Shown: piece by piece, positions 34,881-43,483 of the stretch | Position numbering within the stretch: the stretch's first letter is position 1 | How the letters are laid out: each line of letters opens with the position of its first letter | Assembly (NCBI GenBank): GCA_034435955.1 | Contig: DAOTWA010000049.1 | Coordinates: forward strand, 1 to 50,694 | Origin: DAOTWA01 sp034435955 | Lineage (GTDB): Bacteria > Chloroflexota > Anaerolineae > Anaerolineales > Anaerolineaceae | Length of the DNA stretch: 50,694 nt | Direction: 5' to 3' | The notes under the pieces: generated by a model | What the model was told of the DNA's origin: nothing | The model's database searches: none | What the model saw: only the letters and a program-made list of their open reading frames with translations | Made by a program: the position numbers and the translations under genes

Positions 34881-36574
34881 TTGCTCGCGGCCGGCTGGCC
34901 AGACAACGGGAGTTGCTGCTTTGGGCCCTCCCGCTCCTCTTCCTGAGCGTCTTCTTTTTCTACCCGTTGTATTCGGTGCTGCGGGTGGGTCTTTCAGGGG
35001 CGCTGGGTGGGCTTGAACAGATCGATCTCTCTCAGGTGTGGGACCCGCTGGGTTTCACCATTTGGCAGGCGATCCTTTCTACCCTGCTTACCTTGCTGGT
35101 AGGCCTGCCGGCCGCGTATCTTTTCTCCCATTTCGAATTTCCCGGCAAACAACTGCTGCGGGTGCTGACGACCATCCCCTTTCTTCTGCCGACGGTGGTG
35201 GTAGCAGCCGCGTTCAACTCTCTGCTCGGGCCGAACGGCTGGATCAACGAAGCACTCATGGGGCTTTTTGGCTTGAGCCAACCGCCCATCCATTTTCTGA
35301 ATACTTTGGGAGCCATCCTGTTGGCTCACGTGTTTTACAACACCACCATCGTGATCCGGATGGTCGGCAATGCCTGGTCACACCTCGACCCACGTCTGGA
35401 ACAGGCCGCGCGTGTGCTGGGAGCGGGGCGCGGGCGCGTCCTCTGGGACGTGACCCTGCCGCTCTTGCGCCCGGCTTTGCTGGCGGCTGCCTTGCTGGTG
35501 TTCATATTTGATTTCACCAGCTTTGGCGTGGTGCTGCTGCTGGGCGGTCCGCAGTTCGCCACGCTCGAGGTGTCGATTTATATCCAAGCCCTCTATCTGC
35601 TCAACCTGCCGATGGCCGGGTTGCTGTCTCTGGTACAGCTCCTGTGCACGCTGGGCATGACTGTGGCATACACGCGCTGGGTAGAAGGTGGGATAACCCC
35701 GGTAATGCCGCGATCTCAGGCGGAAACGGCGCGCAAGGCGCGCAAATCTGTGGAAAAGCTCATCGTGGGTCTGATGGTCGCTTTCCTCCTGGTCTTGCTT
35801 GTTTCCCCCCTGGCAGCGCTGGCCATGCGTTCGGTGGCGCAGCTTGAAGCCAACCGCGGCGAGCGCGGCCCAGTACAAACCGGCTTGACACTGGATTATT
35901 ACCGCGAACTATTCATAAACCGGAACGAATCATGGTTTTACGTGCCCCCCATCGATGCGGCGCGCAATTCGCTCATCTACGCCGGTGCCACAGTGGTTAT
36001 CTCGCTGACGTTGGGGGCGCTGGCTGCTACCGCACTGACCCGGCGCTCGACGCTCAACCGCGTTCTTGATCCGCTGTTGATGTTGCCTTTAGGCACCTCA
36101 GCGGTGACGTTGGGATTGGGCTTCATCGTGGCTTTCAATCACCCGCCGCTCATGCTGATCGCCAGCCCGGTTCTGGTGCCGCTGGCGCATAGTCTGGTGG
36201 CGCTGCCGTTCGTTGTCCGCAGTCTGCAGCCGGCGCTGGCAGCGATCCCCCAGCAGCTACGCAGCGCGGCGGCTGTTCTGGGCGCATCGCCGTGGCGCGT
36301 CTGGCGTGAGGTGGACTTGCCGATCGTTATGCGCGCAGTGTTGACCAGCGCGACCTTCGCGTTCACCATCTCACTGGGCGAGTTTGGTGCCACCAGTTTC
36401 CTGGCGCGCCCGGATTATCCCACTCTGCCTGTGGCCATCTACCGTTTCCTTTCCCAGCCAGGAGCGCTCAATTATGGCCAGGCCCTGGCCATGGCCACGC
36501 TGCTGATGATCATAACCGGCGCGGGGATTATAATCATCGAAAGACTGCGCCTGCCGGGCGTGGGTGAGTTTTAG
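34877..36574 (+). CDS. thiP: Fused double ABC permease (ThiP-like)
   Basis: The 565-residue protein has two permease halves in one chain, about twelve membrane spans in total. Each half has an EAA-type loop for the ATPase: EQAARVLGAGRGRVLWDVT near residue 175 and RSAAAVLGASPWRVWREVD near residue 460. This layout is known for ThiP and the related iron and sulfate systems. The gene overlaps the binding protein stop (ATGA). It should form the channel for thiamine across the cytoplasmic membrane, moved by the ATPase encoded next. Confidence 0.85.
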   Translation: MIARGRLARQRELLLWALPLLFLSVFFFYPLYSVLRVGLSGALGGLEQIDLSQVWDPLGFTIWQAILSTLLTLLVGLPAAYLFSHFEFPGKQLLRVLTTIPFLLPTVVVAAAFNSLLGPNGWINEALMGLFGLSQPPIHFLNTLGAILLAHVFYNTTIVIRMVGNAWSHLDPRLEQAARVLGAGRGRVLWDVTLPLLRPALLAAALLVFIFDFTSFGVVLLLGGPQFATLEVSIYIQALYLLNLPMAGLLSLVQLLCTLGMTVAYTRWVEGGITPVMPRSQAETARKARKSVEKLIVGLMVAFLLVLLVSPLAALAMRSVAQLEANRGERGPVQTGLTLDYYRELFINRNESWFYVPPIDAARNSLIYAGATVVISLTLGALAATALTRRSTLNRVLDPLLMLPLGTSAVTLGLGFIVAFNHPPLMLIASPVLVPLAHSLVALPFVVRSLQPALAAIPQQLRSAAAVLGASPWRVWREVDLPIVMRAVLTSATFAFTISLGEFGATSFLARPDYPTLPVAIYRFLSQPGALNYGQALAMATLLMIITGAGIIIIERLRLPGVGEF

Positions 36575-36615
36575 GAACAAGACATCAGCGTAAATTCCGA
36601 TGAGGAGAGGCGCAT

Positions 36616-37671
36616 GTGAGCGCGCTGGAGGTCCGCTCAATCTGGAAATATTATGAAGGTAAACCTCTGCTGCGCGGAGTTACTTTCCACGTTGATTTGG
36701 GTGAGACGGTTTGCCTCCTTGGACCTTCGGGCAGCGGAAAAAGCACCATCCTGCGCATCATCGCCGGATTGGAGGAGGCTGATAGCGGTCAGATTTTGTG
36801 GGAAGGCAAAGACCTGGCAGGTGTTCCCGCTCATCGCCGTGAATTCGGCCTGATGTTCCAGGATTATGCTCTCTTTCCTCACCGGGATGTGGCCGGCAAC
36901 GTAGCCTTCGGCCTGGTCATGCGAGGGCTGCCGCGCCGGGATATCGAGCGGCGGGTGCGCGAAGCGCTGCAACGCGTGAATCTGTCCGAATTTGCCACCC
37001 GGCGAGTGACCGATCTCTCCGGCGGCGAGCAGCAACGCGTAGCTTTGGCGCGCGCACTGGCGCCTCAGCCGCGTCTGTTAATGCTGGATGAACCGCTGGC
37101 CGCCCTTGACCGGGCCTTGCGCGAACAGCTCGGCGAGGAGTTGCGCCGCATTCTGCATGAGGAGCGTCTGCCTGCCATTTACGTGACCCACGACCAGGGG
37201 GAGGCTTTTGTTATCGCTGACCGGCTGGTTTTGCTGCATGAGGGTATCGTGCAGCAGAGCGGAGCGCCAGAAGAGGTCTACAATCGTCCGGCAAACACAT
37301 GGGTGGCTCGTTTTTTAGGCCTGTCCAACCTGGTGGCGGGAGTGGTGGAGAAGACCTCGCCGCTGATTGTGCACACGGCCTTGGGAGAATTCCAGGCGCA
37401 ATGTGAGCACCCGCACCATGCGCCTGGTGAGCGAGTTACTGTGCTGCTTGGCCCGGGCAGCGCCCGCCCGCTGGATGGTACAAACAAGGAACAGAACGTG
37501 CTGCGCGGCGAGGTGGAGGATACAGTCTTCCGCGGCGAAGGCTTCCGCGTGGACCTGCGGGTTGGAGATGGTCAGTCGCTGCGCTTTTTTCTGGACCGCA
37601 AGCTCACTCCAGGAGAAGTGGTATCCCTGGCTGTGGCGCCCGAGGAGGTACGGTGCCTGGGATCACAGTAA
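36616..37671 (+). CDS. ABC transporter ATP-binding protein (thiamine/ThiQ-like)
   Basis: The 351-residue ATPase has Walker A GPSGSGKSTI near residue 37, the Q-loop QDYALFPH, signature LSGGEQQRVALARALA near residue 134, Walker B LLMLDEPLAALD and the H-loop THDQGEA. The last 110 residues look like a TOBE domain (VLRGEVEDTVFRGEGFRV). The GTG start at 36616 follows GAGGAGAGG. The protein is longer than classical ThiQ and like the PotA/FbpC group, so other substrates are possible, but the operon points to thiamine. It couples ATP use to the ThiP-like permease. Confidence 0.85.
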   Translation: MSALEVRSIWKYYEGKPLLRGVTFHVDLGETVCLLGPSGSGKSTILRIIAGLEEADSGQILWEGKDLAGVPAHRREFGLMFQDYALFPHRDVAGNVAFGLVMRGLPRRDIERRVREALQRVNLSEFATRRVTDLSGGEQQRVALARALAPQPRLLMLDEPLAALDRALREQLGEELRRILHEERLPAIYVTHDQGEAFVIADRLVLLHEGIVQQSGAPEEVYNRPANTWVARFLGLSNLVAGVVEKTSPLIVHTALGEFQAQCEHPHHAPGERVTVLLGPGSARPLDGTNKEQNVLRGEVEDTVFRGEGFRVDLRVGDGQSLRFFLDRKLTPGEVVSLAVAPEEVRCLGSQ

Positions 37672-38129
37672 TCAAACGCGACTATACAGGACGGGAGGTC
37701 TGGCGTTATCCGGCCCAGGTGATCAGCCGCGACGATCATTCAGTGCAGATCGAGGCGCTCTTCAACCGGGAACAGGATGTGCCGGTGGGGGAGATATCCT
37801 TTCGCAAAGGGGATCGCTTTGTGGAATGGTACGACAGCCGCAAGTGGTACACCATCTATGAGGTGCACGATCGTGAAGATGGGCGGGTCAAGTGCTGGTA
37901 TTGCGATGTTTGCCGTCCGGCAGAAATCACGGACGATACGATTTCCTTCGAGGATTTGGCCCTGGACCTGCTAGTGTATCCGGATGGACGCCAGGCAGTG
38001 CTGGACGAAGAGGAATTCGTAGCTTTACCGCTGGGGGATGAGGAGCGGCGCCGCGCCAGGGAAGCGTTGGCAGAATTGCAGCGCCTGTTTACAGGACGCC
38101 ATGAGGGGATAGATCATTTTAGGGGGTGA
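37653..38129 (+). CDS. DUF402 family protein
   Basis: The 158-residue protein matches DUF402: GREVWRYPAQVISRDD at the start, KWYTIYEVHDREDGR and the later CWYCDVCRPAEITDDTISFE, DLALDLLVYPDGRQAVLDEE blocks. Relatives include nucleoside tri/diphosphatases and RNA-associated proteins, with acidic metal-binding residues in the D-L-D-L region. A GTG start at 37653 has a strong GAGGAGG Shine-Dalgarno and overlaps the ATPase by 19 bases. It is the last gene of the thiamine operon; whether it acts on thiamine phosphates or just shares the transcript is not known. Confidence 0.8.
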   Translation: MPGITVIKRDYTGREVWRYPAQVISRDDHSVQIEALFNREQDVPVGEISFRKGDRFVEWYDSRKWYTIYEVHDREDGRVKCWYCDVCRPAEITDDTISFEDLALDLLVYPDGRQAVLDEEEFVALPLGDEERRRAREALAELQRLFTGRHEGIDHFRG

Positions 38130-38150
38130 AAATCGTTCGCCTCGGCAGGG

Positions 38151-38585
38151 TCATGAGCGGAAATTGATCATCGCCAGCCCGATCACGCACACCACGATGC
38201 CGATCAGGTTGAGAGGAGACAGTTTTTCGCGAAAGAAAATCAGCCCTATCGGGATAAGCGAGAGCGACACTAGCGAGTTGGAGACCAGCGCCGCAAGACT
38301 GATCCTCCAACCAGCTCGGTAAGCCAGCAGAAAACCCAGTTCCAGGCCGACGATGGCCACACCCAAGGCCACGCTGATCCAGTTCACTTTTGCCAGGGCC
38401 TGGACGAGTGGTATACCGGGCCGTTCAACTCCGAGAAGGAGGGCGCAAACAGCTGCAGCAGTCAGATAGGTTATTGTCAGCGCCAGAAAGGGGTTGGCGC
38501 CGGTCGGAGTGACGCGCTGGAATACGTGATAGAAAATATTGGACACAATCGTCAATGCAATGGGCAGATAGAAAAATACGGTCAT
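38151..38585 (-). CDS. Half-size EamA/DMT-type membrane protein
   Basis: The 144-residue protein has about five membrane spans, the size of one EamA repeat. The C-terminal part (SNSLVSLSLIPIGLIFFREK and LIGIVVCVIGLAMINF) is typical of EamA/EmrE-like drug-metabolite transporters. ATG 38585 follows ACAGGTAA, two bases after the stop of the preceding gene. Half-size proteins must dimerise to make a pore, so it would act as a homo- or hetero-oligomer. The substrate is unknown. It is the last gene of a minus-strand operon. Confidence 0.75.
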   Translation of the reverse strand: MTVFFYLPIALTIVSNIFYHVFQRVTPTGANPFLALTITYLTAAAVCALLLGVERPGIPLVQALAKVNWISVALGVAIVGLELGFLLAYRAGWRISLAALVSNSLVSLSLIPIGLIFFREKLSPLNLIGIVVCVIGLAMINFRS

Positions 38586-38587
38586 GG

Positions 38588-39127
38588 TTACCTGTCGATG
38601 AATTGGGAAGTGGATGAGGGGGCAGACGTGTTGATGAAATGCTGGGCGGCGATCAACACAGCGATGCAGCCGGCGACCTGTATTGCGCCTACGACCAGCG
38701 GGAAGGCAACGCCCAATGGTCCGAATACCTCGGTGAAGGTTTCCAGGGAAGTGAGAGCGATCAAAGGCGGTGCGAGGAACGCCAGGCCGGCCAGCAAGAC
38801 CATGGCCGCAAATCTGCGAAGGCGCAACGCGACCAGGAAGGTGAACAGCAGCAGCGCTGCCAGCAGCCACAAAGAGAGCAGATAGACGGTATGGACGAAG
38901 CGTGTCAGCGCATGACTGTGGGAAACGGTCAGCAGGAGGAAGCTCAGAGAGCCGATAGCGATGAGTGCGCCAGCGGTAAGGGCCATGGCCAAGAGGTGCA
39001 GGCGATGCACAAATCTGTCACGAATGAGCTGCGCGCGGTACGAAGAAAGCATCCGCAAGCCAGCCAATAAAAGTCCCATGACGGCAGCGCCGTCTATCAG
39101 CGCAGCGTAAGCAGTAATGGGGATCAT
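38588..39127 (-). CDS. Hypothetical polytopic membrane protein
   Basis: A 179-residue protein with five or so strongly hydrophobic segments and short hydrophilic loops, one with the basic stretch ALRLRRFA and another with RMLSSYRAQLIRDRF. A Shine-Dalgarno (AGGAGAACAG) precedes ATG 39127. No family is recognised. It lies two bases before the half-size EamA gene and could be its partner or work on its own. There is no signal of a catalytic site. Confidence 0.6.
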   Translation of the reverse strand: MIPITAYAALIDGAAVMGLLLAGLRMLSSYRAQLIRDRFVHRLHLLAMALTAGALIAIGSLSFLLLTVSHSHALTRFVHTVYLLSLWLLAALLLFTFLVALRLRRFAAMVLLAGLAFLAPPLIALTSLETFTEVFGPLGVAFPLVVGAIQVAGCIAVLIAAQHFINTSAPSSTSQFIDR

Positions 39128-39166
39128 ACTGTTCTCCTGTGGAAGAGGCCACAGACGGGGTGAAGA

Positions 39167-39763
39167 TCAGCGCATGTGCCGAATCTGGATAAACTCGCTG
39201 CGGATGCCGTTCATCAAATCCCAAAAAGAACGGTATCGTCGCGCTCCGGGCAGCCAATCGGCGAAGAACCAGGCTTCCCATTCACCCTGAATGGTCAGTG
39301 TGCGTGGGTTGAGCAGCAGGATGGCATCATCTCCCACATCAGAGATCTCTAAAGCGGTCTTGAGGTATTCAGAGCGCATTAACGTAGGGTCCTGTCGGCC
39401 GTCGTAAACATAATATTCGGCGTCGGTTACCGGCGGCAGGGGGTATTTCGGGTTGTTGTACGCGTCAATCCACTCCTGGTGCCGCTGGCGGAACCAGGCG
39501 ACCTCTCGAGCCGGCCAGAGGCGGTAAATGAATGCACCGCAGTTCCGCCAGCCGTTGGTAGTTTCCAGGAAACTACGGTAAGAAGGCGGCAAATGCACCC
39601 GCAGGCGCCCTTCCAACTCGGCGATCTCTTCTTCCGGGGCCGGATCGAAGCCCAACCAGCCGGAGGCGAGGACGCTCTCAGGGAGCGTCGAGCGGATCTT
39701 CTCGTCTTCCAGCATTAAGCGGCTGAACTCTTCGAGGAAAGGCCGCCAATCCTGTCGTGCCAC
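39167..39763 (-). CDS. SMI1/KNR4 family protein
   Basis: The 198-residue protein has the SMI1/KNR4-type pattern, with EEIAELEGRLRVHLPPSYRSF near residue 44, GWRNCGAF and a later EISDVGDDAILLLNP and WEAWFFADWLPG. In bacteria this superfamily often acts as immunity protein against toxins or as a regulator of unknown target. The GTG start at 39763 follows GGAG. No toxin gene is next to it, so an immunity role is not supported here. It lies between the aldo/keto reductase and a membrane protein gene on one likely transcript. Confidence 0.8.
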   Translation of the reverse strand: MARQDWRPFLEEFSRLMLEDEKIRSTLPESVLASGWLGFDPAPEEEIAELEGRLRVHLPPSYRSFLETTNGWRNCGAFIYRLWPAREVAWFRQRHQEWIDAYNNPKYPLPPVTDAEYYVYDGRQDPTLMRSEYLKTALEISDVGDDAILLLNPRTLTIQGEWEAWFFADWLPGARRYRSFWDLMNGIRSEFIQIRHMR

Positions 39764-39782
39764 ACGCTCTCCGCTTCTCCTC

Positions 39783-40778
39783 TTAGCTGGCTGACAAGAT
39801 GGCCTCGATGGACTGCAGCTCGGACGAATCGAAATCCAGGTGGTCGAGAGCAGCCACGATCTCTTCGATCTGACTTACTCGACTGGCGCCGAACAGAGCC
39901 GCGGTGACTCCGGGCAGGCGTAAAACCCAGGCAATCGCCATCTGAGCCATGCTCTGGCCGCGGGAGCGGGCGATCTCATTGAGCCTGCGCACCATGGCAA
40001 CCCGCTCCGGAGTGACGTCCTCGCGCTGCAGGTAAGTACCACTCCTGCCGGCGCGAGAATCGGAGGGGATGCCGGTCAGGTAACGGTCGGTCAGCAAGCC
40101 CTGCGCCAGGGGAGAAAAGACAATACAACCGATGCCTTCTTCCTCCAGCACGTTCATCAAGCCGCCCTCAATCCAACGGTCGAACATGTTGTAGGAAGGC
40201 TGGTGGATCAGACAGGGGGTGCCCATTTGTCGCAGGATGGCCGCAGCACGGCGGGTCTGCTCTGCGCTGTATTGGGAGATGCCCACATAGAGCGCCCGGC
40301 CGCTGCGCACGATGTGGTCCAGGGCGCCCATGGTTTCTTCGAGGGGCGTGTCTGGGTCGGGCCGATGATGGTAGAAGATATCCACATAGTCCAGACCCAT
40401 GCGTCGAAGGGATTGATCCAGGCTGGCAATCAGATATTTGCGCGAGCCGAAGTTGCCGTAGGGCCCTGGCCACATGTCCCATCCGGCTTTCGTCGAGATG
40501 ACCAGCTCGTCCCGGTACGGGGCGAAATCCTGATGGAAGATGCGTCCGAAGGTCTCCTCGGCTGAGCCGTAAGGCGGTCCGTAATTGTTGGCCAGATCGA
40601 AATGGGTGATACCCAAATCGAAAGCGCGGCGCAGCATGGCGCGCGCATTTTCCAGGGTGTCTACACCGCCGAAATTGTGCCACAAACCGAGCGAGACGGC
40701 CGGAAGCAGAAGTCCGCTGCGGCCGCAGCGGTTATAGCGCATACGTTCGTAGCGTCCCTGGTATGGGGTATAGGTCAT
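39783..40778 (-). CDS. Aldo/keto reductase
   Basis: The 331-residue NADPH-dependent oxidoreductase belongs to the YghZ-like aldo/keto reductase group. Motifs seen are FDLANNYGPPYGSAEETFG with the catalytic tyrosine near residue 65, STKAGWDMWPGPYG with the lysine, DIFYHHRPDPDTPLEETM, and the cofactor region VFSPLAQGLLTDRYL. It should reduce aldehydes such as methylglyoxal or sugar aldehydes. An AGGAGG Shine-Dalgarno overlaps the stop codon of the preceding small gene, so translation of the two is coupled. Confidence 0.9.
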   Translation of the reverse strand: MTYTPYQGRYERMRYNRCGRSGLLLPAVSLGLWHNFGGVDTLENARAMLRRAFDLGITHFDLANNYGPPYGSAEETFGRIFHQDFAPYRDELVISTKAGWDMWPGPYGNFGSRKYLIASLDQSLRRMGLDYVDIFYHHRPDPDTPLEETMGALDHIVRSGRALYVGISQYSAEQTRRAAAILRQMGTPCLIHQPSYNMFDRWIEGGLMNVLEEEGIGCIVFSPLAQGLLTDRYLTGIPSDSRAGRSGTYLQREDVTPERVAMVRRLNEIARSRGQSMAQMAIAWVLRLPGVTAALFGASRVSQIEEIVAALDHLDFDSSELQSIEAILSAS

Positions 40779-40787
40779 ATCTGCCTC

Positions 40788-40988
40788 CTATTCGCGAATC
40801 TCGCCTTCGACTTCGAGATGGAGACGAGGGGTGTTGGCGAGTGGGTATTCGGTAAGATCCTCGAGGACAATGCGCACCTTCAGAGGGCGGACGGCGGTCT
40901 CCTTCAGGTGGGTCACGATAGCCTGGTCGGCCTTTACGCCAAAGGTCTTGAGCAGGCGACGAATATCCTTGCTGGTGTCTTCATCCAT
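40788..40988 (-). CDS. Small hypothetical protein upstream of aldo/keto reductase
   Basis: A 66-residue product with an N-terminal helical acidic part (MDEDTSKDIRRLLKTFG) and a beta-like remainder (LKVRIVLEDLTEY, LHLEVEGEI). AGAGGT precedes the ATG and its stop overlaps the Shine-Dalgarno of the aldo/keto reductase. I recognise no named family. The coupling with the reductase suggests that it is really translated. A small dyad lies over the presumed transcription start upstream. Confidence 0.55.
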   Translation of the reverse strand: MDEDTSKDIRRLLKTFGVKADQAIVTHLKETAVRPLKVRIVLEDLTEYPLANTPRLHLEVEGEIRE

Positions 40989-41009
40989 GCGGATACCTCT
41001 AAGTGATTT

Positions 41010-41031
41010 GGGATATGATCCCTTATTTTAA
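41010..41031 (-). promoter_or_regulatory. Candidate promoter with operator-like dyad for the five-gene operon
   Basis: On the minus strand a TAAAAT -10-like box (41026-41031) is followed by the perfect dyad GGGAT-CAT-ATCCC (41010-41022), which would cover the transcription start. No good -35 is seen. A repressor binding this dyad would block the start of the operon. Confidence 0.35.
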
Positions 41032-41489
41032 ACTATTCTGCCCTGGTGTGGCTTCTGACATCCAGGCCGATCTTCCAATCATGGTTGAAAGCCGAAAGCT
41101 GGACCGGGGCAGCTCATCCCTCCTTAGCCCATGGGGAAATTGGGGTGGATGAAACGGCCCAATTTAAAGGGTATATAGATATTAATAAGATTATATTAAT
41201 AATCGCGTGGTATAAAATAAACGCGCATGGATAGCAACTTCATAGGCTCAAGAGGATACGCCTAGCGTCAAGTGGGGAAATTGAAACGTTGATCAACTCC
41301 TAGCCGTTAACTGTGTTGAGGTTCACTGTACGTCCATTTTCTGCCATGCGCCTTCATTGACTTTCACCTTATAGCCGTAGACGAAACAAGGCGAGAAAGG
41401 AGGTGCGCTCCACGAATTGTACCCATCATCCAATGATAGCCTAACAAAACGTCTAACCGTTTAAAGATATTACAAAGGAGGAATTCGGC
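41032..41489 (+). other. AT-rich intergenic region upstream of the S53 protease
   Basis: A stretch of about 460 bases, poor in G and C in its first half, without a convincing gene. It holds a direct repeat ATATTAATAA (41179-41188 and 41193-41202), an extended -10 TGGTATAAA at 41208-41216, a palindrome GTTGATCAAC at 41288-41297 and an ideal Shine-Dalgarno AGAAAGGAGGTG near 41394-41405 with no clear coding start behind it. A second Shine-Dalgarno (AAAGGAGG) directly precedes the protease start at 41490. Confidence 0.5.
41208..41216 (+). promoter_or_regulatory. Extended -10 candidate upstream of the S53 protease
   Basis: TGGTATAAA fits an extended -10 promoter. It is preceded by the inverted repeat GATTAT-ATTA-ATAATC (41189-41204), where a regulator could bind. 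If used, the protease mRNA would carry a leader of about 265 bases. Confidence 0.35.
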
Positions 41490-43382
41490 ATGAAGCATAG
41501 GTTTCTAGTTTTACTAGTGATCCTCGCAATGGCGGCGATTGCTCCCGGCGCTGCTTTGGCTGCACCGATGCCAGCTCGAACCACCTTGCACGGAAGCATT
41601 CCGGCCTGGGCGAATGCAAAGGATTTCGCCGGTCCCGCCGATCCACAAGGCAGCGTCGGCTTCCGTGTTTACCTGGGATGGAAAAACGCCGCGGCGGCCG
41701 AAGCGCTGGCCAACGCCGTGTCCGATCCGAACAGCCCTTCCTATGGCCATTATCTAACCGCGGCCCAATTCCGGCAGCAGTTTGCGCCCTCACAGAGCGA
41801 TGTGTTAGCCGTGCAAAACTGGCTCAGGAGCCAGGGCTTTAGCATCGTTTATACCCCTCAAAACAACCACTACGTTTCAGCTCAGGGCACGGTTGCCCAG
41901 GCTGAAACCGCCTTTGGGGTACAGTTTGGTATGTACAAGGTGAAGGGCAAATCAGTGCGTTCGCCTTCCAGCGATCTATCGATCCCCGCCTCACTGGCTT
42001 CGCTGGTCACAGGTGTGGTTGGGCTGGATGATAGTGCCGTTTTTATCCAGCCCGATATCATCAGGGATGCGCCGCCTTCGGCTGGCTTCCGTAATGCGCC
42101 ACCGCTCTCGGATTATTGGGCGCAACTGGTTTCACCCTACTCCTATCCCGGCGGTTTTACCGATATTACCAATCCAGCCAATGCATCCTGGTCGATCAAG
42201 GGTTACACACCCGCTCAGATCAAAGGTGCTTATGGAGTGCCTTCGAATCTGGATGGCGCGGGTCAAACCGTGGCCGTGATTGACGCGTATGCCTCACCCA
42301 CCATTCTGCAAGACGTCAATCAATGGTCCAAGAATCGCGGTCTGCCGCCGATGAGCCCTTCGCAACTGGTGCAGGTCGTTCCACCGGGCATCTACCGCAT
42401 GCCAAATAACCCGGCCCAGGGACCTTCTGACTGGTATGGCGAGGAGACCTTGGACATTGAAGCAGTTCACGGAATGGCGCCGGCGGCAAAGATCGTGTTT
42501 GTCGGTGCTCCCAACAATTACCAAGATCTGGACGCCGCCATGAATTACGTTGTGGACCGCCAGGTAGCCCAGATTGTGACGAATTCATACGGTTTCCCCA
42601 CCGAGTTGCTCCCACCCGGCTATGTGAAGCCCTTCAATGATACCTTGATCCAGGCAGCGGTTGAGGGGATCGGCGTGTACTTTTCCTCGGGCGATTATGG
42701 AGACAATACCGCTTTGAACGGTTTTGCAACGCCCGATTGGCCCGCGTCGAGTCCGTGGGTGACCGCTGTCGGCGGCACCAGCCTCGCAGTAGATGCAAAT
42801 AATAGCCGCGTGTTTGAAACCGGCTGGGGTACGGCCAACTATAGCTGCAACACGAGCACTCTGGCTTGTACTCGCACTGGCTGGCTGTATGGCGCCGGCG
42901 GCGGCGTGAGTCAGCTCTTCGCGGAGCCCAGCTATCAGAAAAACGCGGGACTGAACCTCAGTGGGCGCGGTGTGCCGGACGTGGCAGCGCTCGCCGATCC
43001 GCAGATGGGCTTCCTCGTCGGTCAGACGCAAACGTTCCCTGATGGCACTTACTACGATGAGTACCGCATTGGCGGCACCAGCCTGGCATCGCCCATCTTT
43101 GCCGGATTGATGGCCCTCCTGGATCAGAAGGATGGCATGCACCACGGCTTCGCTAATCCGCTGTTCTATGCGCATCCGGGTGCATTTTTCGACGTCACAT
43201 CCGTCAAGACCGCGGTAGCCCGTCGCAATTTCAAAAATGGTGTGGATGCCAGCAATGGCACGTCAGATTTCCTGCGCACGTTCGACGATTATTCCGGCTC
43301 GCCGACACAACACACCAACCCTGGCTGGGATAACGTCACAGGCTTAGGCACGCCCAGCAGCTCATTCTTCGATTTGCCGTAG
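41490..43382 (+). CDS. Secreted S53 family (sedolisin/kumamolisin) serine carboxyl peptidase
   Basis: The 630-residue protein has a signal peptide (LLVILAMAAIAPGAALAAP), a pro-kumamolisin activation domain (about residues 35-195) and a sedolisin catalytic domain. The catalytic residues are visible as Glu318 and Asp322 in YGEETLDIEAVHG, Asp402 in SSGDYGDN and Ser531 in GGTSLASPIF. The C-terminal DDYSG and NPGWDNVTGLG segments form the calcium site. It should be exported, cut itself free of the propeptide and digest protein, usually at acidic pH. A strong Shine-Dalgarno precedes ATG 41490. A terminator hairpin follows. Confidence 0.92.
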   Translation: MKHRFLVLLVILAMAAIAPGAALAAPMPARTTLHGSIPAWANAKDFAGPADPQGSVGFRVYLGWKNAAAAEALANAVSDPNSPSYGHYLTAAQFRQQFAPSQSDVLAVQNWLRSQGFSIVYTPQNNHYVSAQGTVAQAETAFGVQFGMYKVKGKSVRSPSSDLSIPASLASLVTGVVGLDDSAVFIQPDIIRDAPPSAGFRNAPPLSDYWAQLVSPYSYPGGFTDITNPANASWSIKGYTPAQIKGAYGVPSNLDGAGQTVAVIDAYASPTILQDVNQWSKNRGLPPMSPSQLVQVVPPGIYRMPNNPAQGPSDWYGEETLDIEAVHGMAPAAKIVFVGAPNNYQDLDAAMNYVVDRQVAQIVTNSYGFPTELLPPGYVKPFNDTLIQAAVEGIGVYFSSGDYGDNTALNGFATPDWPASSPWVTAVGGTSLAVDANNSRVFETGWGTANYSCNTSTLACTRTGWLYGAGGGVSQLFAEPSYQKNAGLNLSGRGVPDVAALADPQMGFLVGQTQTFPDGTYYDEYRIGGTSLASPIFAGLMALLDQKDGMHHGFANPLFYAHPGAFFDVTSVKTAVARRNFKNGVDASNGTSDFLRTFDDYSGSPTQHTNPGWDNVTGLGTPSSSFFDLP

Positions 43383-43432
43383 CCGCTTCGCACGAGCAGA
43401 TCAGACACCGATCTATTCGACGAATGAAAATG

Positions 43433-43466
43433 ATCCCCCGCAGGAATTCCTGCGGGGGATTTTCTT
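43433..43466. terminator. Bidirectional rho-independent terminator
   Basis: A 12-bp perfect stem (ATCCCCCGCAGG / CCTGCGGGGGAT) with loop AATT is followed by TTTCTT on the plus strand and preceded by A-rich sequence, so it can serve both the S53 gene and the convergent GT4 gene. Confidence 0.85.
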
Positions 43467-43483
43467 ATCAACAAAATCAGACA

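Noticed and set aside
41227..41265. Twelve-codon ORF directly after the extended -10 upstream of the S53 gene
   Set aside because: No Shine-Dalgarno and no feature that separates it from chance.
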